Position numbers and translations under genes: made by a program. From Billgrantia endophytica (GTDB lineage Bacteria > Pseudomonadota > Gammaproteobacteria > Pseudomonadales > Halomonadaceae), in assembly GCF_002879615.1 (NCBI RefSeq), contig NZ_PNRF01000007.1, positions 132,939-196,938 of the forward strand: a DNA stretch of 64,000 nucleotides, written 5' to 3'. The notes under the pieces are model-generated. The model was not told the origin of the DNA. It ran no database searches and was given only the letters and a program-made list of their open reading frames with translations. Of this stretch, positions 35,179 to 43,651 are shown in pieces. Position 1 is the stretch's first letter; each line of letters begins with the position of its first letter.

Positions 35179-36894
35179 ATGTTCAAACGCTACCTACCTA
35201 TCCTCACCTGGCTGCCCCATTACAATGGACGGCTGGGCGGCGCCGATCTTCTTGCCGGCATCATCGTCACTGTCATGGTGATCCCACAGTCCCTGGCCTA
35301 TGCCGTGCTGGCCGGGCTGCCGGCCGTGGTGGGCCTCTATGCCAGCCTGCTGCCGCTGCTGGCCTATACCCTGCTGGGGACCAGCCGCACCCTGGCGGTC
35401 GGCCCGGTGGCCATCGTCGCCCTGATGACCGGGGCGGCACTTTCGGGCGTCGCGGCACCCGGTACGCCGGAATATCTGCATGCGGCACTGGTGCTGGCAC
35501 TGCTCTCGGGGCTGATACTGCTCGCCATGGGGTTGCTGCGGATGGGCTTCGTGGCCAATTTCCTCAGCCACCCGGTCATCGCCGGGTTCCTTTCGGCATC
35601 GGGCGTCCTCATCGCCGCCAGCCAGGCCGGCCATCTGCTGGGCATCGAACTGACGGCCCCGGACCTGTTCCCCAGGCTGGCGGAATTGATCCTGGCATTG
35701 CCGGAGCTGCACCTGGCCACGTTCGCCATCGGCGGCGGCAGCCTTGTGTTCCTGCTGCTGCTGCGTCAATACGGCAGGCCCGCACTTCGTCGAATTGGCC
35801 TGCCGCGCTCGCTGGCCGACCTGATCACGCGTGCCGGCCCCGTGTTCGCCGTGCTCGCGACGACGACCGCCACCTGGCGCCTCGAGCTGGCCGAGCAGGG
35901 GGTGGCCGTGATCGGCGACATTCCCCAGGGGTTGCCGTCCCTGACCATCCCGGGATTCGACGCCTCGCTATGGCACGCCCTTCTGATACCGGCACTGCTG
36001 ATCAGCGTGGTGGGCTTCGTCGAGTCCGTTTCAATGGGCCAGATGCTCGCTGCCCGGCGGCGTGAGCGCATCTCGCCAAACCAGGAACTGATCGGGCTCG
36101 GTGGCGCCAATGTCGCCGCGGCGTTCACGGCGGGGATGCCCGTCTCCGGCGGCCTGACACGCACCGTAATCAACCACGACGCCGGGGCGCAGACGCCTCT
36201 GGCGGGATTCTTCGCCGCGATCGGCATCGGGGCGGTAACGCTCTTTCTTACCCCGGCGCTCCACCATCTGCCCATCGCCACCCTGGCCGCGACGATCACT
36301 GTCTCGATTCTCACCCTGATTGACCTGCCGATGATCCGTCAGACCTGGCGCTACTCCCGCAGCGACTTCACGGCCATGGCGGTCACCATCCTGCTGACCC
36401 TGGTCGAAGGCGTCGAAGCCGGCATCATCAGCGGGGTCGCACTTTCCATCGGGCTCTTCCTCTATCGCACCAGTCGCCCTCACAGCGCGCTTGTCGGCCG
36501 TATCGCCGACACCGAGCACTTCCGCAATATGGAGCGTCACGAGACCGAGACCGCCAGTCATCTGGCGCTGCTGCGCATCGACGAAAGCCTCTACTTCGCC
36601 AATGCACGCTACCTCGAGGACACCGTCTACGACCTTGTGGCGGCCCGCCCCGGGCTCGAACACGTGGTGCTGATCTGCTCGGCGGTGAACCTGATCGACG
36701 CCTCGGCACTGGAAAGCCTCGATGCGATCAACGCCCGCCTCAAGGATTCGCGGGTGACCCTGCATCTGGCGGAAGTGAAGGGACCGGTCATGGACCGGCT
36801 CAAACGCAGCGATTTTCTCGACGACCTGAGCGGCCGGACGTTCCTCAGCACCTATGCTGCCTGGCGCGAGCTGTCGCGTCCCATCGAATCATGA
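35179..36894 (+). CDS. SulP family anion transporter with STAS domain
   Basis: An inner-membrane anion transporter of 571 residues. The SulP signature PQSLAYAVLAGLPAVVGLYA (about 34-53) opens a core of 12 to 14 spans, with SGGLTRTVINHDAGAQTPLA (about 330) in the conserved gate region. A C-terminal STAS domain (about 450-560) contains LRIDESLYFANARYLED and SAVNLIDASALESLDAIN. Substrates of the family include sulfate, bicarbonate and dicarboxylates; the position divergent to metY favours sulfate. GAGA stands just before the ATG. The hydratase gene follows after 55 bases. Confidence 0.9.
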   Translation: MFKRYLPILTWLPHYNGRLGGADLLAGIIVTVMVIPQSLAYAVLAGLPAVVGLYASLLPLLAYTLLGTSRTLAVGPVAIVALMTGAALSGVAAPGTPEYLHAALVLALLSGLILLAMGLLRMGFVANFLSHPVIAGFLSASGVLIAASQAGHLLGIELTAPDLFPRLAELILALPELHLATFAIGGGSLVFLLLLRQYGRPALRRIGLPRSLADLITRAGPVFAVLATTTATWRLELAEQGVAVIGDIPQGLPSLTIPGFDASLWHALLIPALLISVVGFVESVSMGQMLAARRRERISPNQELIGLGGANVAAAFTAGMPVSGGLTRTVINHDAGAQTPLAGFFAAIGIGAVTLFLTPALHHLPIATLAATITVSILTLIDLPMIRQTWRYSRSDFTAMAVTILLTLVEGVEAGIISGVALSIGLFLYRTSRPHSALVGRIADTEHFRNMERHETETASHLALLRIDESLYFANARYLEDTVYDLVAARPGLEHVVLICSAVNLIDASALESLDAINARLKDSRVTLHLAEVKGPVMDRLKRSDFLDDLSGRTFLSTYAAWRELSRPIES

Positions 36895-36949
36895 GGTTTC
36901 GCATGTCGTTACCCTCCACCCCCACGACTGCCACCAAAGGGAGCCAACC

Positions 36950-38413
36950 ATGACACCCCCCATCGACTACCGGCGCCACGACGATATTGGCGTGATCACC
37001 ATCGACAATCCGCCGGTGAACGCCCTGGGCCAGGCCGTGCGCCTGGGTCTGGTCGAGGCCGTGACCCGCGGTACCGAGGATCGCCAGGCGCGCATCCTGG
37101 TACTCGTGGCCAAGGGCCGCACCTTCATTGCCGGCGCCGATATCCGTGAATTCGGCAAGCCTCCTCAGGCCCCGCTGCTGCCCGATGTCATCGCCCACCT
37201 GGAAGCCAGCCCCAAGCCCATCGTGGTGGCGCTTCATGGCACCGCGCTCGGTGGCGGGCTCGAGGTCGCCCTCGGCTGCCAGCTGCGGGTCGCCCTGCCG
37301 GGCACCCGGGTCGGCCTCCCCGAGGTCAAGCTCGGGCTGTTACCAGGGGCCGGCGGCACCCAGCGTCTACCGCGGCTCGTCGGCATCGAAGCCGCTCTGG
37401 ACCTGATCACCAGCGGGCGCTTCGCCAGCACCGAAGAGGCTCTGTCGCTGGGCGTCATCGATGCCATTCGCGACGCGCAGAGCCCTTTGGAGGCCGGTCT
37501 GGCGGCTGCCCGTGACGTGCTCGAGGGCAAGCTTGCGCCCCGTGTGACCGGCGAACTGCCGGCCCCCGAGGCCAGCCCCGAGACTATCGCCGACTACCGG
37601 GTCAGGCTCCAGGCCGAGGTGCCGGAACTGTTTTCACCGTTCCGTTGCATCGAGGCCATTTCCGCCAGTACCGAGGGCAGTCTGGCCGAAGGCCTGCGCC
37701 GCGAGCGCGAATTGTTCCTCTCCTGCATGGACTCCCCCCAGCGGGCGGGCTTGATTCATGCCTTCTTTGCCGCCCGCGCCACGCACAAGGTGCCCGAGGC
37801 GGGCGAATCCCCGGCGCTGACCCACATCGCCCTGCTCGGCGAGCATCCCCTCTTCGATCGTCTGAAGGACAACGCCGAACGCGCCGGCATCACGTTTACC
37901 GACCAGCCTGAGGAGTCGACACAAGCCTGCCTGATCGCACCCGACGCGTCCGCGGCGTGCCCGTCACAGGCCTTGCGTATCGCCCTGCTGTCGCCCGCCG
38001 ATGCCGCCGAGCTGGACGGCATCGAGGCCGACTTGGCGCTGGTCGTGCCAGACCGGGGGGCACTGGCCGAGCTGGTGACCCTGGGGGCCGATGCCTCTTG
38101 CCAACAGGCCGTGGCCAACCTCCTCAAGGTGCTGCGCCAGGGCGTGGTGGTCAGCCGCCAAGGCAGCCTGCTGACGACGCTTGCACATGCGGTACGCGAC
38201 GACGCGGCCAACCCGCAGGCGGCGATGGAAGCGGCCAGCCTCATGCTGGCCGAGCGCGGCTGGAGCTACCGCACGAGCGATATCGACCTGCTGGCCATCG
38301 AGGCCCTGGGTTACCCCAGGCACTTGGGCGGCCCCCACCGCCAGGCCAGCCTGGCCGCATCCGCCACCTCGGAGACATCGAGGTCAAGAAGCAGGCCGGC
38401 ATCAGCTTCCTGA
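36950..38413 (+). CDS. Enoyl-CoA hydratase with degenerate 3-hydroxyacyl-CoA dehydrogenase part
   Basis: A 487-residue protein. Residues 1-190 are a full crotonase domain with [10 protein letters not shown] (59-68), catalytic Glu105 in GGGLEVALG and Glu125 in [20 protein letters not shown], so hydratase activity is likely. Residues 190-290 match the linker of FadB-like bifunctional enzymes. The rest (290-460) keeps the end of a 3-hydroxyacyl-CoA dehydrogenase ([20 protein letters not shown]) but has no GxGxxG dinucleotide motif and is much shortened, so it cannot bind NAD. The last 20 residues are Ser/Arg-rich and unlike the family. AAAGGGAG precedes the ATG. A separate dehydrogenase is encoded at 39835-41373. 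Confidence 0.82.
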   Translation: MTPPIDYRRHDDIGVITIDNPPVNALGQAVRLGLVEAVTRGTEDRQARILVLVAKGRTFIAGADIREFGKPPQAPLLPDVIAHLEASPKPIVVALHGTALGGGLEVALGCQLRVALPGTRVGLPEVKLGLLPGAGGTQRLPRLVGIEAALDLITSGRFASTEEALSLGVIDAIRDAQSPLEAGLAAARDVLEGKLAPRVTGELPAPEASPETIADYRVRLQAEVPELFSPFRCIEAISASTEGSLAEGLRRERELFLSCMDSPQRAGLIHAFFAARATHKVPEAGESPALTHIALLGEHPLFDRLKDNAERAGITFTDQPEESTQACLIAPDASAACPSQALRIALLSPADAAELDGIEADLALVVPDRGALAELVTLGADASCQQAVANLLKVLRQGVVVSRQGSLLTTLAHAVRDDAANPQAAMEAASLMLAERGWSYRTSDIDLLAIEALGYPRHLGGPHRQASLAASATSETSRSRSRPASAS

Positions 38414-38502
38414 TACAACAGACCTGGCAGATCGGCGTCCACTGTGGCGCGGAAGGCAAGGGTCGCCTCGACCTGCGCCTTCCGCGTCACCGACAAGGCC
38501 AT
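38311..38502 (-). CDS. Small hypothetical protein coupled to the acyl-CoA dehydrogenase gene
   Basis: A 63-codon frame whose ATG overlaps the stop codon of the acyl-CoA dehydrogenase gene (TGATG), with GGGAGG 7 bases upstream. The product starts MALSVTRKAQVEATLAF and is soluble; I do not recognise it. About four fifths of its third codon positions are G or C. Its last 103 bases overlap the 3' end of the convergent hydratase gene, so at least one of the two reading frames is unusual there. It may be a real small gene, a truncated remnant or chance. Confidence 0.35.
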   Translation of the reverse strand: MALSVTRKAQVEATLAFRATVDADLPGLLYQEADAGLLLDLDVSEVADAARLAWRWGPPKCLG

Positions 38503-39653
38503 CAGGACACCTCCCGCACCATGTTGCGGGCGATCACCACCTGCTGGATCTGCGTCGTACCTTCATAGATACGGAACAGACGAACGTCGCGATAGAACCG
38601 CTCCACGGCGTATTCGGCCATGTAGCCGGCACCGCCATGTATCTGCACCGCGCGGTCGGCGACGCGCCCCACCATCTCGGCACAGAACAGCTTGCAGCAC
38701 GAAGCCAGGGTCGAGACGTTCTCCCCGGCATCCTTGCGGCGGGCGGCGTCGAGCACCATGGTACGGCCGGCATAGGCCTCGGTCTTGCTGTCGGCGAGCA
38801 TCGCCTGGATCAGCTGATGATCGGCCAGCGGAACCCCGAACTGTTTGCGCTCGATGGCGTAGTGAAGCGACTCCTCCACCAGGCGCTCGGCCACGCCGAC
38901 ACAGACGGCGGAGATGTGCAGGCGCCCGCGGTCGAGCACCTTCATTGCGGTCTTGAAGCCCTGCCCCTCCTTGCCTCCGATGATGCTCTCGGCGGGCACC
39001 CGGCAGTCCTCGAAGATGATGTCGCAGGTATGCGCCCCCTTCTGGCCCATCTTGTTGTCCGCCGGGCCACGCTTGAGCCCGGGGGTGCCCCCCTCGACGA
39101 TGAACGCCGTAATACCGCCGGCACCCTTGTTGCTCGGATCGGTGCGCGCCATGACGGTGAACAGGTCGGCCTCGGGCCCGTTGGTGATGAAACGCTTGGT
39201 GCCGTTGAGCACGTAGTGGTCGCCATCGCGCACCGCCGTGGTTCGCAGGCTGGCCGCATCGGAGCCTGAGTCGGGCTCGGTGAGGCAGAAGGCGCTGAGC
39301 AGTTCGCCGGTGGCCAGGCGCGGCACGTACCTCGTCTTCTGCTCCGGGGTACCATCGATGAGGATGCCCTGGGCACCGATGCCGTTATTGGTGCCGAAGA
39401 CCGAGCGGAAGGCGGGCGAGGTCCTGCCGATCTCCAACGCCACCAGCACTTCCTCTTCCATGGTCAGCCCGAGGCCGCCGTACTCCTCGGGGATCGACAG
39501 GCCGAACAGGCCCATCTCCTTCATCTCCTGCAGCAGTTCCACCGGTACGGTATCCTCTTCGGCCAGGCGCGCCTCGCTGGGGATCAGGCGCTCGCGCACG
39601 AAGCGGGAGATGGTGTCGACGAGTTGATCGAGAAGTTCAGGATCGCGGATCAT
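38502..39653 (-). CDS. Acyl-CoA dehydrogenase
   Basis: An FAD enzyme of 383 residues that introduces the alpha,beta double bond in an acyl-CoA. The ATG at 39653 (MIRDPELLDQLVDTIS) has GAGGA upstream; a longer frame to 39911 crosses the divergent promoter region and is rejected. Motifs: FGLSIPEEYGGLGL (about 55-68), AFCLTEPDSGSDAASLRTTA (about 120-139), GYMAEYAVERFYRDVR and the catalytic glutamate in RIYEGTTQIQ near the C-terminus. Glu in this position is that of short/medium-chain enzymes. It is divergent from the hydroxyacyl-CoA dehydrogenase gene and probably shares its regulation. Confidence 0.93.
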   Translation of the reverse strand: MIRDPELLDQLVDTISRFVRERLIPSEARLAEEDTVPVELLQEMKEMGLFGLSIPEEYGGLGLTMEEEVLVALEIGRTSPAFRSVFGTNNGIGAQGILIDGTPEQKTRYVPRLATGELLSAFCLTEPDSGSDAASLRTTAVRDGDHYVLNGTKRFITNGPEADLFTVMARTDPSNKGAGGITAFIVEGGTPGLKRGPADNKMGQKGAHTCDIIFEDCRVPAESIIGGKEGQGFKTAMKVLDRGRLHISAVCVGVAERLVEESLHYAIERKQFGVPLADHQLIQAMLADSKTEAYAGRTMVLDAARRKDAGENVSTLASCCKLFCAEMVGRVADRAVQIHGGAGYMAEYAVERFYRDVRLFRIYEGTTQIQQVVIARNMVREVS

Positions 39654-39738
39654 GGGGTGTCCTCGCTGGTATGGGCTATCCCTTGAAATGGCGGGCGTCA
39701 TTTGAGAATTTCGCATGGCAGAATAAGCGCCCGCATTG

Positions 39739-39767
39739 TTGTCAGGCACTGTTGCATAGCCTAGGAT
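39739..39767 (+). promoter_or_regulatory. Promoter of the hydroxyacyl-CoA dehydrogenase operon
   Basis: TTGTCA (39739-39744) and TAGGAT (39762-39767) with a 17-base spacer; transcription would start near 39774, 61 bases before the start codon and just before the inverted repeat at 39790-39806. Confidence 0.5.
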
Positions 39768-39789
39768 GGCAGTCAATAAACGGAATGTA

Positions 39790-39806
39790 GTTTCGCTTTG
39801 CGAAAC
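39790..39806. promoter_or_regulatory. Inverted repeat, candidate operator of the IclR regulator
   Basis: GTTTCGC-TTT-GCGAAAC is a perfect 7-7 dyad lying about 17 to 33 bases after the predicted start of transcription, between the divergent catabolic genes. IclR-family regulators bind palindromes of similar size, and one is encoded at 42688-43497 in the same cluster. Confidence 0.5.
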
Positions 39807-39834
39807 CAAAACACCAAAACGAGGACATCCCGCC

Positions 39835-41373
39835 ATGTCGACCGACACCTCTCCCACCCAATCTTTTCCTGCCCCCTTCCGCACGCTGGGCATCGTGGGC
39901 ACCGGCGCCATGGGCCGCGGAATCGCTCAGATCGCCGCCCAGGCCGGGCTGACCGTCTACCTGCACGACGTCCGTGATGGCGCCGTTGCCGAGGCGCAGG
40001 ACTTCATTGCCGCCCTGTGGTCACGTGGGGTCCAGAAGCAACGCCTGAGCGAGACGGATGCCGAACGCTATCGGGCCAGCCTGAAGGAGGCCGCGAGCCT
40101 CGACGATCTGGCGACGTGCGATATCGTCGTCGAGGCCATCATCGAGACGCTCGAGGCCAAGCAGTCCCTGTTCACCCAACTCGAGGAGATCCTCGGCGAG
40201 CAGGCGGTACTGGCCACCAACACATCGTCATTGTCGGTCACCGCCATTGCCTCGGCCTGCCGCCGTCCCGAACGGGTGATCGGATTTCACTTCTTCAACC
40301 CGGTGCCGCTGATGAAAATCGTCGAGGTGATACCGGGTCTGCGCACTACCGACGAGGTCACCGAACGGGTGGAGGCGCTGGGCCAGGCCATGGGTCACTT
40401 CACCGCCCGCACCACCGACACGCCGGGATTCCTGGTCAACCATGCCGGCCGCGCCTTCGGTACCGAGGCGCTGAGGATTCTCGGCGAGAGCGTCACCGAC
40501 CACGTCACCGTGGACCGCATCCTGGTCGACCAGGGCGGGTTTCGCATGGGGCCCTTCTCGCTGCTCGACCTGACCGGGCTCGACGTGTCCCACGCGGTGA
40601 TGGAATCGATCTACCACCAGTACTACGAGGAGCCGCGCTTTCGCCCCTCGCCGCTGACCCGCCAACGGCTGACCGCCGGCCTGCTCGGTCGCAAGAGCGG
40701 TGCGGGCTTCTACCGCTATGTGGATGGCAAGCCCCAGGTCGTGGACGAGCCGCCCCTGCCCCGCGCGCAGCCCTGCCCGGTGTGGATCGGTGCCGAGGAC
40801 GACGACGCGAGGCAAACCCTGTCACGACTCGTCGAGGCCGCCGGCTGGCCGCTGGAAGACGGTGCCACGCCTTCCACCGAGGCGCTTTGCCTGATCTCAC
40901 CGCTGGGCGAGGATGCTACCGCCTGTGCACTGCGCCTGAGCCTTCCGCCAGAGCGCAGCGTGGCCGTCGACCTGCTGGCCGGGCTCGAGCGGCGCCGCAG
41001 CCTGATGACCACACCGGTCACTCGCGACTCGATGCGCAACGCCGCCATGGCACTGTTCGGCCATGACGGCACGCCGGTCAGCGCCTTCAGCGACAGCAAC
41101 GGTTTCGTGCTGCAGCGCGTGGTGGCCTGCATCGTCAACGTAGGCAGCGAAATCGCCCAGCAGGGGGTGGCCGCCCCCGAAACCATCGACCGTGCCGTCG
41201 AGCTGGGCCTGGGCTATCCCAGGGGGCCACTGGCCATGGGCGACCACTACGGCAGCCGTCGCATCCTGACCATCCTCGACAACATGCTGGCCGCTACCGG
41301 CGACCCACGCTACCGGGCCAGTCCATGGCTGCGTCGCCGTGCCACCCTCGGCCTGCCACTGACCACCCCTTGA
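39835..41373 (+). CDS. 3-hydroxyacyl-CoA dehydrogenase (PaaH-like)
   Basis: A 512-residue enzyme oxidising 3-hydroxyacyl-CoA with NAD, of the two-domain PaaH/DcaH type. The dinucleotide motif is GIVGTGAMGRGIAQ (19-32), the catalytic region GFHFFNPVPLMKIVEV (about 146-161), followed by TPGFLVNHAGRAFGTEAL. A second 3HCDH C-terminal domain occupies the last 110 residues (FVLQRVVACIVNVGSEIAQQ and LGYPRGPLAMGDHYG). Such long forms occur in phenylacetate and dicarboxylate degradation. GAGGA precedes the ATG at 39835. It is followed after 22 bases by the thiolase gene. It can supply the activity that the neighbouring hydratase protein seems to have lost. Confidence 0.92.
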   Translation: MSTDTSPTQSFPAPFRTLGIVGTGAMGRGIAQIAAQAGLTVYLHDVRDGAVAEAQDFIAALWSRGVQKQRLSETDAERYRASLKEAASLDDLATCDIVVEAIIETLEAKQSLFTQLEEILGEQAVLATNTSSLSVTAIASACRRPERVIGFHFFNPVPLMKIVEVIPGLRTTDEVTERVEALGQAMGHFTARTTDTPGFLVNHAGRAFGTEALRILGESVTDHVTVDRILVDQGGFRMGPFSLLDLTGLDVSHAVMESIYHQYYEEPRFRPSPLTRQRLTAGLLGRKSGAGFYRYVDGKPQVVDEPPLPRAQPCPVWIGAEDDDARQTLSRLVEAAGWPLEDGATPSTEALCLISPLGEDATACALRLSLPPERSVAVDLLAGLERRRSLMTTPVTRDSMRNAAMALFGHDGTPVSAFSDSNGFVLQRVVACIVNVGSEIAQQGVAAPETIDRAVELGLGYPRGPLAMGDHYGSRRILTILDNMLAATGDPRYRASPWLRRRATLGLPLTTP

Positions 41374-41395
41374 GCCCCGACCGGAGAAGATTCCC

Positions 41396-42604
41396 ATGCA
41401 CGACGCCTACCTCTATGACGGGCTGCGCACCCCCTTCGGCCGCCACGGCGGTGGCCTGGCCGCCGTACGCCCCGACGACCTGCTGGGCCACGTGCTCAAG
41501 GCATTGGTCGAGCGCAATCGTTTCGCCCCGGAAACCTATGAGGAAGTGCTGGCGGGCTGCACCAACCAGGCCGGCGAGGATTCTCGAAACGTCGCCCGTC
41601 ACGCCGGGCTCCTGGCCGGCTTGCCAGTCGAAGTGGCCGGACAAACGGTCAACCGCCTATGCGGTAGCGGGCTCGCCGCGGTCGCCGACGCTGCCCGTGC
41701 CACGCGCCTGGGCGAAGGGGAACTGTTCCTGGCCGGCGGCGTCGAGTCGATGTCGCGCGCGCCCTACGTGCTTGGCAAGGCGGAATCACCCTTCGCACGC
41801 AGCCAGCCGCTGTTCGACACGGTGATCGGCGCCCGCTTCCCCAACCCCTGGATTACGAGGGAACACGGCAGCCACAGCATGCCGGAAACCGCCGACAACG
41901 TGGCCCGGGAGCTCGCTATCGGCCGCGATGCCAGCGACGCCTTTGCCGCTCGCTCCCAGGCACGCTATGCCGACGCTCTGGCTCGAGGTTTCTATGACGG
42001 CGAACTGCTCTCCGTCGAGGTGCCCCAGGGCCGCAAGCAGCCGCCACTGACGCTGGACAGGGACGAGCATCCACGCCCGGGTACCGACGTCGACACGCTC
42101 GCCCGGCTCGGCCCGCTGTTCGAGGATGGCGTGGTGACCGCCGGTAACGCCTCGGGCATCAATGATGGTGCGGCCGCGCTGATCGTCGGCAACCGGGCGG
42201 CCGGCGAGCGCGCCGGCATCGCCCCGCGGGCACGCATCGTCGCCAACGCCGTGGCCGGGGTACCGCCTCGAGTGATGGGGCTGGGGCCGGTACCGGCATG
42301 TCGGAAGGCGCTCGAACGCGCCGGGCTCACGCTCGAGCAGATGGACGTGATCGAGATCAACGAGGCATTCGCCGCCCAGGTGCTGGGATGCGTCAAGCAA
42401 CTCGGTCTCGACCCCGACGACAGCCGCCTCAACCCCAACGGCGGCGCCATCGCCATCGGCCATCCTCTCGGGGCCTCCGGGGCCCGGCTGGCGCTGACCG
42501 CCCTGCGCCAGCTGGAGTCCGCGCACGGGCGTTATGCCCTGGTGACCATGTGCATCGGCGTGGGCCAGGGCATCGCCTGCGTCATCGAGCGCCTCGACGG
42601 CTGA
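41396..42604 (+). CDS. Acyl-CoA thiolase (PcaF/PaaJ-like)
   Basis: A thiolase of 402 residues that cleaves 3-oxoacyl-CoA with CoA. The acyl-accepting Cys89 lies in TVNRLCGSGLAAV, the other active residues in NPNGGAIAIGHPLGASGAR and TMCIGVGQGIA. NRLCGSG and the 400-residue length are those of beta-ketoadipyl-CoA thiolases, although ordinary acetyl-CoA acyltransferases are close. The gene follows the dehydrogenase gene by 22 bases and ends 83 bases before the IclR gene. The cluster as a whole could degrade a dicarboxylic or branched acyl-CoA; the exact substrate cannot be decided. Confidence 0.92.
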   Translation: MHDAYLYDGLRTPFGRHGGGLAAVRPDDLLGHVLKALVERNRFAPETYEEVLAGCTNQAGEDSRNVARHAGLLAGLPVEVAGQTVNRLCGSGLAAVADAARATRLGEGELFLAGGVESMSRAPYVLGKAESPFARSQPLFDTVIGARFPNPWITREHGSHSMPETADNVARELAIGRDASDAFAARSQARYADALARGFYDGELLSVEVPQGRKQPPLTLDRDEHPRPGTDVDTLARLGPLFEDGVVTAGNASGINDGAAALIVGNRAAGERAGIAPRARIVANAVAGVPPRVMGLGPVPACRKALERAGLTLEQMDVIEINEAFAAQVLGCVKQLGLDPDDSRLNPNGGAIAIGHPLGASGARLALTALRQLESAHGRYALVTMCIGVGQGIACVIERLDG

Positions 42605-42687
42605 GTCGGTCACAGCGTTCGCCCCGGGCCTGCCACCGCGTGCGATATGCGATACTCCGCGAAACGATCTCGCCACAGGGAACACCA

Positions 42688-43497
42688 ATGAACGAGTCAG
42701 CCCCTCTGGATGATGAACAGGCACCACCGGCCAAGGACCGCAATTTCGTCACCGCTTTGGCCCGTGGGCTAGAGCTGCTGCGCGCCTTCGGAGCCGGCGA
42801 GGAGTACCTCGGCAACGCCGAGCTCTCCAGCCGCACCGGTATTCCGCGGCCCACGGTCTCCCGCCTCACCTATACGCTGACCCAACTCGGCTACCTGAAG
42901 CACAACACCCGCCTGGAGAAGTACCGCCTCGGGCCGGGCATCCTGGCGCTGGGATATCGCTTCCTGGCCAGCCAGGGCATCCGCGAGATCGCCCGCCCCT
43001 TCATGCAGCAGCTGGCCGAATCCACCGACTGCAATGTCAGCCTCGGCGCCGCCGACAAGACCTCGATGGTCTACATCGAAAGCTGCCACGGTAATGGCCC
43101 ATTGATCATGCGCCTTGACGTGGGCTCCCGGCTGCCAATGGCGACGACGGCGATTGGGCGCGCCTGGCTGTGCGGCCTCCCCGCGGATCGCCGTGAGGCC
43201 ATGCTGGCCGAACTCGCCGAGGCACACGGCGGGGAGTGGCCGGCGCTCGAGGCCGGCATACGACGCAGCCAGGACGAGTACGAGCGCTACGGGTTCTGCC
43301 TCTCCGAGGGGGACTGGCAATCGCAGATCAGCGCGGTCGCCACGCCACTCATCCTCGAGGATGGAGCCGAAGTGATGGCCATCAACTGCGGCGGCGCCTC
43401 CCACCGCTTGAGCCATCGGATAATGGTCGAGAACCTGGGGCCACGACTAAAGGACATGGCGAAACAGATCCTCGGCGAACTGCAGCATGGCGGGTGA
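42688..43497 (+). CDS. IclR family transcriptional regulator
   Basis: A 269-residue regulator. The winged helix covers about residues 20-85 (NAELSSRTGIPRPTVSRLTY as recognition region), the effector domain about 95-265 with ESCHGNGPLIMRLDVGSRLP and ATTAIGRAWL, typical of the PcaR/PobR side of IclR proteins. The ATG at 42688 has AGGG upstream; a longer frame starting inside the thiolase gene is rejected. It lies downstream of the thiolase gene and probably controls the divergent promoters at 39654-39834, where a perfect dyad is found. Confidence 0.9.
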   Translation: MNESAPLDDEQAPPAKDRNFVTALARGLELLRAFGAGEEYLGNAELSSRTGIPRPTVSRLTYTLTQLGYLKHNTRLEKYRLGPGILALGYRFLASQGIREIARPFMQQLAESTDCNVSLGAADKTSMVYIESCHGNGPLIMRLDVGSRLPMATTAIGRAWLCGLPADRREAMLAELAEAHGGEWPALEAGIRRSQDEYERYGFCLSEGDWQSQISAVATPLILEDGAEVMAINCGGASHRLSHRIMVENLGPRLKDMAKQILGELQHGG

Positions 43498-43651
43498 TGC
43501 CAGAGGCTGACATCGCCCGCACTGGAAATTTGGTGTCACCTGATGGCTGCGGTACTGGCAGGGTATGAGCTGTCATGCCCTGCTGCATAAGGGTATAGTG
43601 ATATCTCACACGCCATTGCAGCCACCTTCAAGGAAAGACAGGCGACACGCG

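Noticed and set aside
42298..42687. N-terminal extension of the IclR gene into the thiolase gene
   Set aside because: The added 130 residues are Arg/Pro/Gly-rich out-of-frame thiolase sequence; the ATG at 42688 has its own ribosome binding site.
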